Assembly (NCBI RefSeq): GCF_019956555.1
Contig: NZ_JAHBDQ010000011.1
Location: forward strand, 1-64,000
Source of the DNA: Pseudomonas sp. A-RE-19
GTDB taxonomy: Bacteria > Pseudomonadota > Gammaproteobacteria > Pseudomonadales > Pseudomonadaceae
Reading direction: 5' to 3'
DNA: 64,000 bases
Within the stretch, counting starts at the first letter, position 1, and the number at the start of each line of letters is the position of its first letter. This document shows, piece by piece, positions 50,577 through 59,714 of the stretch. The position numbers and the translations under genes were made by a program. The notes below the pieces were generated by a model. That model searched no databases. It saw only the letters and a list, made by a program, of their open reading frames with translations, and was not told where the DNA came from.

Positions 50577-51572
50577 ATGGGTGTAGAAAGGGCGGTCGCC
50601 GAACTGGGGGTGCTGATTTATCCCGGCGCGCAGATGGCGGCGGTGCATGGGCTGACGGACCTGTTCGGCGTGGCCAACCGGATCGCCGCCGAGCATCAGG
50701 CGACACAATTGCCGTTACTGCGGATCAGTCACTGGCAGGTCGAGGGCGATCAGGCGCCCGAGCGGGTCTACGACAGTCATCCCGGCCCGGCTGGCGCGTT
50801 GGTCGCCGTGTTGATCCCGCCCTCGATCGGCGGTTTTTCCCAGAGGCAGGCGCCTCAAGGCCTGATTCGCTGGATTCGGCAGCAACACGCCAATGGCGCG
50901 ACCCTCGGCGGCGTCTGCGTGGGTTCTATTCTGTTGGCCGAAAGCGGTCTGCTCGACGACCGTAGCGCGACCACCCACTGGACTTCGGCCAAGGCCTTCG
51001 CCGAGCGTTATCCGGCGATCAAACTCAAGGCCGACACACCGATTGTCGACGATGGCGATCTGATCACTACCGCCGGGCTGATGGCCTGGTCAGAGTTGGG
51101 TTTACGGCTGGTGGACCGTTTTCTCGGGCCGAGCATCGCCACCGGCACGGCACGGTTTCTGGTGGTGGAACACAGCGACAGTGCGAGCGAGTGCGGTAGT
51201 AATTTTTCGCCGATTCTCAGCCATGGCGATGCGTCGATTCTCAAGGTCCAGCATTGGTTGCAAAGCACCGGGGCGACCGATGTCTCGGTGGCGGCGATGG
51301 CCGAGCGGGCGGGGCTGGAAGAGCGCACCTTCCTGCGGCGATTCCGTGCCGCGACCGGGTTGAAACCCACTGAGTACTGCCAGCACCTGCGAGTCGGCAA
51401 GGCGCGGGAAATGCTTGAATTTACCAACGGCACCATCGATCACATTGCCTGGACCGTGGGCTATCAGGACCCGAGTGCGTTTCGGGCCACGTTCAAGAAA
51501 ATTACCGGGTTGGCGCCGAGTGATTACCGGGCGCGGTTTGGGGTGATGCCGAGCGCAGTTGTGGGTCGATAG
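50577..51572 (+). CDS. GlxA-type transcriptional regulator (DJ-1/PfpI domain plus AraC HTH)
   Basis: A 331-residue regulator. Residues 5 to about 185 form a DJ-1/PfpI amidase-like domain (AELGVLIYPGAQMAAVHGLT, with the nucleophile-elbow segment LGGVCVGSILLAESG). The C-terminal 100 residues are a double HTH of the AraC family (AAMAERAGLEERTFLRRFRA and IDHIAWTVGYQDPSAFRATF). The ATG at 50577 follows AGGGGGAAA. It diverges from the cysteine hydrolase gene across about 100 bp, the usual place for a regulator and its target. Confidence 0.88.
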   Translation: MGVERAVAELGVLIYPGAQMAAVHGLTDLFGVANRIAAEHQATQLPLLRISHWQVEGDQAPERVYDSHPGPAGALVAVLIPPSIGGFSQRQAPQGLIRWIRQQHANGATLGGVCVGSILLAESGLLDDRSATTHWTSAKAFAERYPAIKLKADTPIVDDGDLITTAGLMAWSELGLRLVDRFLGPSIATGTARFLVVEHSDSASECGSNFSPILSHGDASILKVQHWLQSTGATDVSVAAMAERAGLEERTFLRRFRAATGLKPTEYCQHLRVGKAREMLEFTNGTIDHIAWTVGYQDPSAFRATFKKITGLAPSDYRARFGVMPSAVVGR

Positions 51573-51596
51573 CAAGCATCAGCACAAATCTGAAAA

Positions 51597-51686
51597 TGTG
51601 GGAGCGAGCCTGCTCGCGATAGCGGTGTGTCATCAACATGAACATTGAATGTCAGGCCCCAATCGCGAGCAGGCTCGCTCCCACAT
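51597..51686. repeat. REP doublet (REPIN), TGTGGGAGCGAGCC variant
   Basis: TGTGGGAGCGAGCCTGCTCG with CGAT, and its inverted partner ending GCTCGCTCCCACA, separated by about 45 nt. It lies 24 nt after the GlxA-type regulator gene and could protect its mRNA 3' end. Confidence 0.9.
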
Positions 51687-51782
51687 GGGTTCGGCGGCAG
51701 GCTTGAGTCGTGCAAAATACCGGTAGTATTGAAAGGCGTCGTGCAGAATAAAACAGGCCTTGTGCCATCGCGCATTTTGTAA

Positions 51783-51816
51783 GCGGCTGATTTAAAAATC
51801 GTTTTTCATCAGCCGC
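51783..51816. other. Stem-loop upstream of the DUF3182 gene
   Basis: GCGGCTGAT and ATCAGCCGC pair perfectly over 9 bp around an AT-rich 16-nt loop that can pair further in part. No T run follows on either side, so it is not a typical terminator. It may be a leader structure or an operator. The rest of the 51573-51878 gap holds the REP doublet and no convincing gene. Confidence 0.4.
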
Positions 51817-51878
51817 CGTTGGCCTGATCTCTGCACCCTTGTAGCTACATTCATCTAGCGCAGATTGAAGGGGAACGC

Positions 51879-52988
51879 ATGACCCCAACAAACCGCAAAA
51901 AACTGGTGCTCGCCCATTCGATGCGACCCAACGCGCCTCTGCACGAAATCGAAACCAATCGGGCCCTCGCTCATTGGCTGGCGCAGACACTCGGGCTCAA
52001 ATATGGCGGCAGCTACGATCCCGAATTGCACAGCGGCCGTGATATTTATCTGTTGCCGACCCAGACCGTGATAGGCGTCGCCGCCGCCCGGCAATTGGGC
52101 GTCAAGGGGCCGGAAGATTTATGGGGCGGTTACGTCGACCACGATTTCATCTGCACCAAAGCCATCAGTCATGGGTTGTTGAACCGCTATGCGTTCGCGC
52201 CCGAAGGCTGGGCACCGCTGTTTTCCGAACGCGTGCGCAGCGTGGTGCTCGATGGCCTCAGCGTGTTTTCCGTGGACGATGCGCGCCCGGCGGCGGAGCA
52301 TTTGCTCTACAGCGGCCCGATTCGCATGAAGCCTGTTCATGCCTGTGGCGGGCGCAGTCAGGAAGTGATCGAAAGCCTCGACCAGTTTGATGCCATCCTC
52401 GCTCGTCCCGATGCCAAAACGTTGTTCACCGAAGGCGTGGTGCTGGAGCAGGATTTGACCGAGGTGGTCACCCACAGCGTCGGCCAGAGCTTTATCGGCG
52501 GTCAGGTGCTGAGTTATTGCGGTGATCAATACTTGACTGAAGACGCACAGGGCGAGCAGGTTTATGGAGGGTCCAACCTGTTGGTGGTACAGGGTTATTA
52601 CGAGGATCTGCTGGCGCTGGAACTGCCGGACGACGTGAGGCTGGCGATCCAGCAAGCTCAGGTATTCGATAGCGCGGCAGATGAAGCCTACCCCGGTTTC
52701 TACGCCTCGCGACGTAACTACGACATTGCCCAGGGGCTGGACAGCCATGGCAAACAGCGCTGTGGCGTACTCGAACAATCCTGGCGCATGGGCGGCGCCA
52801 GCAGTGCCGAAGTCGCGGCGTTGCAGAGCTTCGTCAACGACCCCGGATTACGCGCGATTTGCGTGTCCTCGGTCGAAACCTATACCGATCAACCGCTGCC
52901 GGCGAACGCCATCGAGGTGTACCGCGGGCCGGCGGAAAACAGTGACTTTCTTCTCAAGTACGTAACGGTCAAATCCTATGACGGCTAG
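51879..52988 (+). CDS. DUF3182 family protein, ATP-grasp-like
   Basis: A 369-residue protein of the DUF3182 family. Segments such as GPIRMKPVHACGGRSQEVIE (basic strand then glycine-rich turn) and TEGVVLEQDLTEVVTHSVGQ (acidic hinge) look like the nucleotide-binding parts of an ATP-grasp enzyme, but this is my reading and not an established assignment. The reaction is unknown. Its last 11 nt overlap the start of an alpha/beta hydrolase gene, so the two proteins are probably made together. Confidence 0.8.
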   Translation: MTPTNRKKLVLAHSMRPNAPLHEIETNRALAHWLAQTLGLKYGGSYDPELHSGRDIYLLPTQTVIGVAAARQLGVKGPEDLWGGYVDHDFICTKAISHGLLNRYAFAPEGWAPLFSERVRSVVLDGLSVFSVDDARPAAEHLLYSGPIRMKPVHACGGRSQEVIESLDQFDAILARPDAKTLFTEGVVLEQDLTEVVTHSVGQSFIGGQVLSYCGDQYLTEDAQGEQVYGGSNLLVVQGYYEDLLALELPDDVRLAIQQAQVFDSAADEAYPGFYASRRNYDIAQGLDSHGKQRCGVLEQSWRMGGASSAEVAALQSFVNDPGLRAICVSSVETYTDQPLPANAIEVYRGPAENSDFLLKYVTVKSYDG

Positions 52989-53736
52989 AAGCGAAACCAT
53001 TGAGATCGACATCGACGATGAACGGATGAGCGGGACCTTCCTCAGCCCCAAATCGAAAGTCCCGGGTGTGCTGTTCGTCCATGGCTGGGGCGGGAGTCAG
53101 GAGCGCGACCTGGAACGCGCCAAAGGCATCGCCGGACTGGGTTGTGTGTGTCTGACGTTCGACTTGCGCGGGCACACGGGCGGAACCGGTATTCCATTGT
53201 CCCGGGTGACCCGCGAAGACAACCTGCGCGACCTGTTGGCAGCCTATGACCGTTTGCTCGCCCATCCGGCGCTCGACACTTCCGCTATCGCCGTGGTCGG
53301 CACCAGTTATGGCGGTTACCTGGCGGCGATCCTGACGTCCTTGCGCCCGGTGCGCTGGCTGGCACTGCGGGTGCCGGCGCTGTATCGCGACGACTTGTGG
53401 CATACGCCCAAGCGCGAACTGGACAAGGCCGACTTGCGCGATTACCGCAACACGCGGGTCCGCGCCGACAGCAATCGCGCACTGCATGCCTGTTCGCAAT
53501 TTACCGGGGATGTGTTGCTGGTGGAGTCCGAGAACGATGTCTATGTGCCCCATGCGACCATCATGAGTTACCGGGCCGCCTGCCAGCAGACCCACTCGCT
53601 GACTCACCGGATTATCGACGGTGCCGATCACGCCTTGAGCGATCCGGTCTCGCAACAGGCGTACACCTCGATCCTGGTGGGCTGGATCACGGAAATGGTG
53701 GTGGGCGAGCGGTTGAGCATTATTCAGTCGAGTTGA
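52978..53736 (+). CDS. Alpha/beta hydrolase, dienelactone-hydrolase/peptidase-like
   Basis: A 252-residue cytosolic hydrolase. The oxyanion loop is FVHGWGGS (34-40), the nucleophile Ser110 is in VVGTSYGGYLA, and the acid and base are likely in SENDVYVPHAT and GADHALSDP. The substrate is unknown. It is translationally coupled to the DUF3182 gene by an 11-nt overlap and converges on ybhN across a REP doublet. Confidence 0.86.
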   Translation: MTARSETIEIDIDDERMSGTFLSPKSKVPGVLFVHGWGGSQERDLERAKGIAGLGCVCLTFDLRGHTGGTGIPLSRVTREDNLRDLLAAYDRLLAHPALDTSAIAVVGTSYGGYLAAILTSLRPVRWLALRVPALYRDDLWHTPKRELDKADLRDYRNTRVRADSNRALHACSQFTGDVLLVESENDVYVPHATIMSYRAACQQTHSLTHRIIDGADHALSDPVSQQAYTSILVGWITEMVVGERLSIIQSS

Positions 53737-53757
53737 GATTTGCGGTGCTCTTGCGAT

Positions 53758-53843
53758 CATTCGCGAGCAGGCTCGCTCCCACATTTGAACCGCGTTGCCT
53801 GTCCGAACGCGGTCTGATGTGGGAGCGAGCCTGCTCGCGATGA
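53758..53843. repeat. REP doublet in opposite arm orientation
   Basis: The arms are in the reverse order from the other doublets: TTCGCGAGCAGGCTCGCTCC comes first and TGTGGGAGCGAGCCTGCTCG second. It lies between convergent genes and could end both transcripts. Confidence 0.88.
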
Positions 53844-53866
53844 CGGAAGCTGCCTCACCGTAATGC

Positions 53867-54853
53867 TCAAGAAAGTTTTTTCGAAATCCGCAACGACTTG
53901 GCCTTGGCTTCCACCACCAGGTACATCACCACGGTAATCAGCAGCGGCAGGAGGAAATAGATCGCCCGATAAGCGAGCAACCCCGCCACCAGGCTTCCCC
54001 GCGAGACCTCGTGTTGCAGCAGCGCCACAAACACCGCCTCCAACACGCCGAGCCCGGCCGGGATATGGGTGATGACCCCGGCAATGGCACTGATCAGCAA
54101 CACGCCAAGTACCAGCGGATAGTCCAGTTTGCTCGGCAGCAGGGTGAAGATCACCGCCGCCATCAGCGCCCAGTTCAGCGCGCCGAGGGCCAGTTGCAGG
54201 ATCGCCATGTGCAGCGACGGCAGGTCGATTTCCACGCCGCGAATCGACCATTCCCGCCGCCTGGAAAACCGACAGGCCGCCAGATACCCCGCGCTCAATA
54301 GCAGCAACAACACGCCCACGCCTTGCAAGGCATCACTGCTCAGCTTCCAGCCTGGCGGCATTCGCACCAGTCCGCTGCTGAACACCGTGCCGGCAATCAC
54401 CATGTAGCCGAACCAGTTGGTCGCCAGGCTCAGCCCGAGGATTTTCGCGATGTTGCTTTTGCTCACGCCGAGCCGCGAATACAGCCGGTAACGCATGGCG
54501 ATGCCGCCGACCCAGGCGCTCAGGTTGAGGTTGAAGGCATAGCTGATGATGCCCACCGGGAGAATCTGTCGCCAGGTCAGGTTCTGCTGGATGTAGGTGC
54601 GGCCGATCAGGTCGAAACAGGCGTAGACCAGAAAACTCAGCAAGGTCACGGCCGACGCGATGATCAGTGTGCGCACTTTGAAGTCGGCCAGGGTATCGAA
54701 CACTTCGCTCCATTCGATGCGCTGGGCAAGCATCGTGAACAGTACGATCAACGCTAGAAAAAACAGCATCGTCAGAGGCTTCTTCCAGCGGTGCCAGTGG
54801 GATTTTCGCGAGGTGTCGGAGTGAGGAGCAGGCTGCGTATCAGAATGGCTCAT
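53867..54853 (-). CDS. ybhN: YbhN/LPG-synthase-type membrane protein (UPF0104)
   Basis: A 328-residue integral membrane protein with about eight predicted helices, resembling the flippase half of lysylphosphatidylglycerol synthases (NLNLSAWVGGIAMRYRLYSR, AGVITHIPAGLGVLEAVFVA). It lacks the lysyl-transferase domain. It is the last gene of the run DUF72-ybhP-clsB-ybhN, 4 nt after clsB. In E. coli ybhN, clsB and ybhP are also neighbours, which supports a role linked to cardiolipin or membrane lipids. Confidence 0.87.
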   Translation of the reverse strand: MSHSDTQPAPHSDTSRKSHWHRWKKPLTMLFFLALIVLFTMLAQRIEWSEVFDTLADFKVRTLIIASAVTLLSFLVYACFDLIGRTYIQQNLTWRQILPVGIISYAFNLNLSAWVGGIAMRYRLYSRLGVSKSNIAKILGLSLATNWFGYMVIAGTVFSSGLVRMPPGWKLSSDALQGVGVLLLLLSAGYLAACRFSRRREWSIRGVEIDLPSLHMAILQLALGALNWALMAAVIFTLLPSKLDYPLVLGVLLISAIAGVITHIPAGLGVLEAVFVALLQHEVSRGSLVAGLLAYRAIYFLLPLLITVVMYLVVEAKAKSLRISKKLS

Positions 54854-54857
54854 GCCT

Positions 54858-56138
54858 TTATCGTCCCCCGGTCGGATGGATGAAGGGTTTCAGCCGTGGT
54901 TTATGCGCCGGCAGCCAACCGGCCCATGCCGGGAAATGCCGCAGGATGTGGAACACCAGAAAGCCGATGGTCATGTCCCAGACCCGCCCGCGAGGTGCCT
55001 TGTCCACGGACATCACCTTGCAGTGGTTGCTGCTCAACTCGTCGAGACGCTCGAACAAGTCGCGGTTGAAGGCACGGTCGCGGATCAACACGTTAGCCTC
55101 CAGGTTCAGGGACAGGCTCAGCGGGTCCAGGTTGCTTGAGCCGACGGTGCTCCAGTCCTCGTCGACCAGGGCGACTTTGCCATGCAGGGGGCGATCGCAA
55201 TATTCGTAGATCACCACCCCGGCCCGCAGCAGGTAGTCGTAGGTCATGCGCGCGGCGAGCCTGGCCACCCGCAAGTCCGGTTGCCCTTGAAGAATCAGGC
55301 GCACCTCGACCCCTCGACGCGCCGCATTGCGGATCTCCCGCAGCAGCCGATAGCCTGGAAAGAAGTAGGCGTTGGCGATCACCACGCGACGCCGGGCACT
55401 GCGCACTACCTGCAAGTACACCTCTTCGATATCGCTGGGGTGTTCTGCGTTGTCGCGATACACCAGCCGCACCTGACCATCATGATCGTTGACCGCCAGT
55501 TCAGCGTGCCTCTGCCGGCGACGTTGCCACCAGTATTTGGCCCGGGCCGGGCGACCGCCTTGCAGCAGGGCGAAGTGATGAATATCGGCCACCGTCGGGC
55601 CTTGCACTTCCACCGAATAATCCTGTTTGGCTTCGGGGCCGAAGTCGGCCAGATGGTCGGCGGAAAAGTTGATCCCGCCAATGAACGCAATCGTGCCGTC
55701 GACCACCACGATCTTGCGGTGCAGGCGGCGGAACCAGTTAGTGCGGATGCCCAGGTGAAGCGGGGCGGGGTCGAATATTTGCAGGCGCACACCGGCATGG
55801 CTCAGGGCCGCGAGGAATTCGGTACTCAATTCGCCACAACCAAAACCGTCGAGGCTGACGGTGATGCGCACGCCACGTTGCGCCGCTTCAATCAGGATTT
55901 GTTGAAGTTCATTGCCGACCTTGTCCTCGAACAGAATAAAGGTCTCCAGCAGGATTTCACTCTGGGCCTGGCGCAGCACTTCAAACACCCGTGGAAAGTA
56001 CGCCTCGCCGTTTTCCAGTAATTCGACCCGGTTGTTGCCGTGCCAGCCGTAGACGATGTCAACCGCCGCCGGCTCGCGCGCGGGGGGTGGTGTAGCAACC
56101 TGTTCGACCGTGGTTTTTTCCATCGCAGGGCTGTTCAT
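54858..56138 (-). CDS. clsB: Cardiolipin synthase B
   Basis: ClsB condenses phosphatidylglycerol molecules into cardiolipin. The 426-residue protein has the two phospholipase D HKD motifs: His140-Lys142-Asp147 in [11 protein letters not shown] and His319-Lys321-Asp326 in [11 protein letters not shown], both complete. There is no N-terminal membrane anchor, as in ClsB and unlike ClsA. It overlaps the ybhP stop by 4 nt (ATGA), and ybhN follows. A second in-frame ATG five codons in is an alternative start. Confidence 0.92.
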   Translation of the reverse strand: MNSPAMEKTTVEQVATPPPAREPAAVDIVYGWHGNNRVELLENGEAYFPRVFEVLRQAQSEILLETFILFEDKVGNELQQILIEAAQRGVRITVSLDGFGCGELSTEFLAALSHAGVRLQIFDPAPLHLGIRTNWFRRLHRKIVVVDGTIAFIGGINFSADHLADFGPEAKQDYSVEVQGPTVADIHHFALLQGGRPARAKYWWQRRRQRHAELAVNDHDGQVRLVYRDNAEHPSDIEEVYLQVVRSARRRVVIANAYFFPGYRLLREIRNAARRGVEVRLILQGQPDLRVARLAARMTYDYLLRAGVVIYEYCDRPLHGKVALVDEDWSTVGSSNLDPLSLSLNLEANVLIRDRAFNRDLFERLDELSSNHCKVMSVDKAPRGRVWDMTIGFLVFHILRHFPAWAGWLPAHKPRLKPFIHPTGGR

Positions 56139-56932
56139 AGCTCGATCTCCACCGATAGCGGTACATGGTCGGAAAGGTGTGACCAGGGGCGTGCCGCCAG
56201 GACTTGCGGATGACTGGCCGTGAGGTTGCGCACGTAGATGCGGTCCAGGCGCAATGCCGGCAAACGCGCCGGGAAACTGCGCGCCGGTTTGCCATGCAGC
56301 TGGGCGAAGACTTCACGCAAACCACAGGGTTTGAGCAGCGCATCGGCGCGTTGGCGCCAGTCGTTGAAGTCGCCGGCGACCACCACCGGAGCATCCTGCG
56401 GCAACTCTTCCAGGCGCCGGGTCAGCAGCTTGAGTTGTGCCGTGCGGTGACTTTCGCGCAACCCCAGATGGACGCAAATGGCATGCACTTCCCGGCCGTC
56501 ACCAGGCATGCGCAGCACGCAATGCAGGATTCCACGGTTTTCATGGCCGCTGATGGACACGTCAAGGTTGTCGTGACGAATGATCTGGAATTTCGACAAT
56601 AGCGCATTGCCGTGATCGCCCGCGGGGTAGACCGCGTTACGCCCATAGGCGAATTGCGGCCACAGGGTATCGGCAAGGAATTCGTACTGGGGCATCGCCG
56701 GCCAGTTGTTGTAGCGCAGGGGATGATGCTCGTGAGTACCGTGGACCTCCTGTAAAAACACCACATCGGCGGACACACTGCGCACCGCTTCGCGTAATTC
56801 GGGCAGGATGAAGCGCCGATTGAGGGCGGTGAAACCCTTGTGGGTATTGACCGTCAGCACGGTGAAGCGGCTCACGGCGCTGATGATCGGTTGCTGTTCA
56901 TCCGTCGTGCCGACCGGTTCGGGAATGCTCAT
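56135..56932 (-). CDS. ybhP: Endonuclease/exonuclease/phosphatase family protein YbhP
   Basis: A 265-residue protein of the EEP fold. Visible active-site elements are Asn29 (LTVNTHKGF), Glu62 ([12 protein letters not shown]), [12 protein letters not shown] and the final [13 protein letters not shown] with the catalytic Asp-His pair. The substrate is unknown; the link with clsB suggests a phosphodiester of a lipid or head group. It overlaps the DUF72 gene upstream and clsB downstream by 4 nt each. Confidence 0.9.
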   Translation of the reverse strand: MSIPEPVGTTDEQQPIISAVSRFTVLTVNTHKGFTALNRRFILPELREAVRSVSADVVFLQEVHGTHEHHPLRYNNWPAMPQYEFLADTLWPQFAYGRNAVYPAGDHGNALLSKFQIIRHDNLDVSISGHENRGILHCVLRMPGDGREVHAICVHLGLRESHRTAQLKLLTRRLEELPQDAPVVVAGDFNDWRQRADALLKPCGLREVFAQLHGKPARSFPARLPALRLDRIYVRNLTASHPQVLAARPWSHLSDHVPLSVEIEL

Positions 56933-57855
56933 GGCAGCACTCCTTCGCCAGCCGGTTCACCGGGAGCGGTGGCAAGGTCTTTGTCGAGGTGGAAACGCTC
57001 AAGCAGATGGCGAGCATCGAAGGGCGCCCGGACTTTGATGTCGTTATCGAAATAGCAGAACACTTCCCGGGATTTGCGCACCTTGGGCTTTTGCCGGGGC
57101 GCGATCAGTTGCGGGTCCGCCGGTTGCTGGCCGTGATGCCAGGCTTCGATCCGGTCACCCCAGCGTTTCAGCGCTTGCGGGGTATAACCGCTGGCGTAGA
57201 GCTCTTCGGCGCCGTGCAGGCGCAGGTAGACGAAATCGCTGGTGATGTCTTCGCGATACGGCCATTTGCCGGCGGTATCGGCAATGACCAACGCGGCGTT
57301 ATAGCGTTTGAGCAAGCGGATGAACGCGGGATCGACGAAGCTCTCGTGACGGATTTCCACGGCGTGGCGCAGCGGTTTTTTACCATAGGGCTTCATGCTG
57401 GCGTGACCGTTCAGGCGCGGTTCATGCTGACGGGCGAGGGCGGCAGCCTGTTCGGTGTCGTGGGGTAATTGTTCAAGAAAGCTTTCGAACAGCTCGGGAT
57501 CGAATTTGAAGTTGGGCGGAAACTGCCAGAGAATCGGGCCGAGTTTTTCCTTGAGCTCCAGTACCCCGGAGGCGAAGAAATTCGCCAAGGGTTTATGGAC
57601 GTCCCGCAGGCGCTTGATATGGGTGATAAAACGCGGCGCCTTGACGCTGAACACGAAGCCCGCCGGGGTTTCGGCATACCACTGGGCGTAACGTTCGGGC
57701 CGTTGCAGGGCGTAAAACGATCCATTGATTTCGATGCTGTTGACGGCCCGTGAAGCGAATTGCAATTCGCGTTTCTGGGTCAGCCCCTTCGGGTAGAAAT
57801 CCCCCCGCCAAGGGGTGTAGCGCCAGCCTGAAATTCCGATATGAATCGCCGCCAT
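56929..57855 (-). CDS. DUF72 family protein (YecE-like)
   Basis: A 308-residue TIM-barrel-like DUF72 protein. Family segments are [56 protein letters not shown] and AVEIRHESF. The start at 57855 follows a GGAGG site and gives [13 protein letters not shown]; the longer open frame upstream is not supported. Function unknown. It is the first gene of the - strand run that continues with ybhP, clsB and ybhN, with 4-nt overlap. Confidence 0.88.
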   Translation of the reverse strand: MAAIHIGISGWRYTPWRGDFYPKGLTQKRELQFASRAVNSIEINGSFYALQRPERYAQWYAETPAGFVFSVKAPRFITHIKRLRDVHKPLANFFASGVLELKEKLGPILWQFPPNFKFDPELFESFLEQLPHDTEQAAALARQHEPRLNGHASMKPYGKKPLRHAVEIRHESFVDPAFIRLLKRYNAALVIADTAGKWPYREDITSDFVYLRLHGAEELYASGYTPQALKRWGDRIEAWHHGQQPADPQLIAPRQKPKVRKSREVFCYFDNDIKVRAPFDARHLLERFHLDKDLATAPGEPAGEGVLP

Positions 57856-57974
57856 GTCGCCTCCCGTCTGGTGTAGCCCTCGGACAGCCTCTGTCTTTTG
57901 ATGACTGCGGGGCGTGAGAGAAAGTTTCGACGGGGCTACGGACGGTAAGGCTCGGCAAAACACTACAAATCAAA

Positions 57975-58063
57975 TGTGGGAGCGGGCTTGCTCGCGAAAG
58001 CGGCCTCACATCCAGTATTGATGTGACTGACACACCGCTTTCGCGAGCAAGCCCGCTCCCACA
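57975..58063. repeat. REP doublet (REPIN), TGTGGGAGCGGGCTTG variant
   Basis: TGTGGGAGCGGGCTTGCTCG with CGAAAGC, and its inverted partner ending GCCCGCTCCCACA. This is a third arm variant, differing in the GGGCTTG core. It lies between the MFS gene end and the DUF72 operon start, both on the - strand. Confidence 0.9.
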
Positions 58064-58069
58064 GGTTAA

Positions 58070-59281
58070 TCAATGACCGGCGACGATCCGGGCAGAACCT
58101 TCAGCCGGTTCGGCATACACCGGGCCCAACCGATCAAGGCGACCACTCCAGACGGTCAGTGCCAGAGCAACCAATACCACCAGGCCGCCGATCCACGCGG
58201 TATGGATCAGGCCCATGTGCGCCACGATCAAACCGCCACCCCACGCGCCACCGGCAATGCCCAGGTTGAACGCCGCAATGTTCAGGCCTGACGCCACGTC
58301 CACCGCATGCGGGGTGTGATGTTCGGCCTGACGCACCACATACACCTGCAGGCCAGGCACGTTGCCGAAAGCGACGGCGCCCCAAACCAGCACGGTGGCC
58401 AGGGCCAGCCATGGGTTGCCGGCGGTGAAGGTCAGCACGAACAGCACGGCGGCGAGCAGGGCGAAGATGATTTTCAGGGCGCTGATCGGGCCGCGCTTGT
58501 CCGCCAGTTTGCCGCCCCAGATGTTGCCGACGGCCACCGAGATGCCGTACACCAGCAGCACCAGGCTGACCGTGCTGGCGCTGAAACCGGAAATGTCCTG
58601 AAGAATCGGCGCCAGAAAGGTGAAGGCAATGAACGAGCCGCCGTAACCGACCGCCGTCATGGCATACACCAGCAGCAGACGCGGTTGCTTGAGCACCTGC
58701 AATTGCTGCAGCAGCGAAGCCGGTTTGCTGTGGGCGATGTTTTTCGGCACGTACAGCAAGCTGCCGATAAAGGCGATCACACCCAATGCAGACACGGCGA
58801 GGAAGGTTTCACGCCAGCCAAAATGCTGACCGATAAAGGTCCCCAGCGGCACGCCGGTGACCAGCGCCACGGTCAGGCCGGTGAACATGATGGCAATCGC
58901 GCTGGCCGCTTTTTCCTTCGGCACCAGGCTGGTGGCGATGGTCGAGCCAATCGAGAAAAACACCCCGTGGGCCAGGCCCGTGACGATCCGCGCAATGATC
59001 AGCGACTCGTAGCTCGGCGCTTGCCAGGCCAGCAGGTTGCCGAGGGTGAACAGCACCATCAGCGATAACAGCAGCAGTTTGCGCGGGACTTTGCCGGTGA
59101 GGGCGGTCAACACCGGTGCGCCGATGGCCACCCCCAGTGCATACAGACTGACCAGCAAACCGGCGGACGGCAGGCTGACGCCGAGGTCGGCGCCGATGGT
59201 GGGTAACAGGCCAACGATGACGAATTCCGTCGTCCCGATGGCGAAAGCACTAAGGGTCAGCGCGAGCAAGGCAATGGGCAT
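58070..59281 (-). CDS. MFS transporter, DHA1 family (AraJ/YdhP-like)
   Basis: A 403-residue, 12-helix major facilitator. The sequence MPIALLALTLSAFAIGTTEF, then VIVGLLPTIGADLGVSLPSA, is typical of the arabinose-efflux/chloramphenicol-resistance-like group. Motif A reads TGKVPRKLLLL. The start at 59281 has a GGAG site at good distance. In-frame starts at 59335 and 59359 would add an unconserved stretch. The substrate is unknown. It ends just before a REP doublet. Confidence 0.87.
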   Translation of the reverse strand: MPIALLALTLSAFAIGTTEFVIVGLLPTIGADLGVSLPSAGLLVSLYALGVAIGAPVLTALTGKVPRKLLLLSLMVLFTLGNLLAWQAPSYESLIIARIVTGLAHGVFFSIGSTIATSLVPKEKAASAIAIMFTGLTVALVTGVPLGTFIGQHFGWRETFLAVSALGVIAFIGSLLYVPKNIAHSKPASLLQQLQVLKQPRLLLVYAMTAVGYGGSFIAFTFLAPILQDISGFSASTVSLVLLVYGISVAVGNIWGGKLADKRGPISALKIIFALLAAVLFVLTFTAGNPWLALATVLVWGAVAFGNVPGLQVYVVRQAEHHTPHAVDVASGLNIAAFNLGIAGGAWGGGLIVAHMGLIHTAWIGGLVVLVALALTVWSGRLDRLGPVYAEPAEGSARIVAGH

Positions 59282-59432
59282 GGCTGCAACTCCGGTGGAT
59301 TGATTGATGGAGCGCAGTGTCGGGGTTTGGGTCATGCGGAAAAATACAGGGATGAGCATTTGATATTTGCGTGCCGGTCAAATATCTACCAGGCCAATAA
59401 AGCCCTGTGGCGAGTCGGCTGGGCAATATTCG

Positions 59433-59612
59433 ATGGATCGGGCGTTCAATCAGCGTCTTAAAAAACTTGTGGATAACAGCCCATGGGTGCATTTCGCGCA
59501 GACTTATCCACAGCAGGTTTTGCTGCCTAAAAGGCAGGTGGATGAACCGGAAAATGATGGGCCGCTGGAGGATTCGCCGGTGTTGTTGCCGGATCAGCCG
59601 CGAACTCAATAA
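59433..59612 (+). CDS. Possible small protein, 59 residues
   Basis: A short frame (MDRAFNQRLKKLVDNSPWVH and on to LPDQPRTQ) in the 428-nt gap between the MFS and lhr genes. It is basic at the start and acidic and proline rich at the end, with no domain I recognise. The ribosome binding site is weak. Two perfect DnaA boxes lie inside it. It may be a real conserved small gene or a chance frame. Confidence 0.3.
   Translation: MDRAFNQRLKKLVDNSPWVHFAQTYPQQVLLPKRQVDEPENDGPLEDSPVLLPDQPRTQ
59468..59512. promoter_or_regulatory. Inverted pair of perfect DnaA boxes
   Basis: TGTGGATAA (59468-59476) and TTATCCACA (59504-59512) are both exact matches to the 9-bp DnaA box, on opposite strands, 27 bp apart. 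They overlap the doubtful small frame. Further perfect boxes lie at 60194-60202 and 61148-61156. Confidence 0.6.
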
Positions 59613-59624
59613 CAGCACCGTCCC

Positions 59625-59714
59625 TGTAGGAGCGAGGCTTGCCCGCGAAGGGAGCGCTGCGGTGTATCGGCAGCACCGCGTCATCGTTCTTCGCGGGCAA
59701 GCCTCGCTCCTACA
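59625..59714. repeat. REP doublet (REPIN) overlapping the lhr stop codon
   Basis: TGTAGGAGCGAGGCTTGCCC with GCGAAG and its inverted partner, the same variant as at 35925. Its right end, read on the - strand as CTGTAGGAGCGAGG, contains the TAG stop of lhr. Confidence 0.9.

Noticed and set aside
48159-53843. A CRISPR-like array
   Set aside because: The repeats are inverted REP pairs spread over kilobases at gene ends, not direct repeats with regular spacers.
59468-59512. A chromosomal replication origin
   Set aside because: Only two boxes lie close together, there is no AT-rich unwinding region and no dnaA-dnaN neighbourhood.
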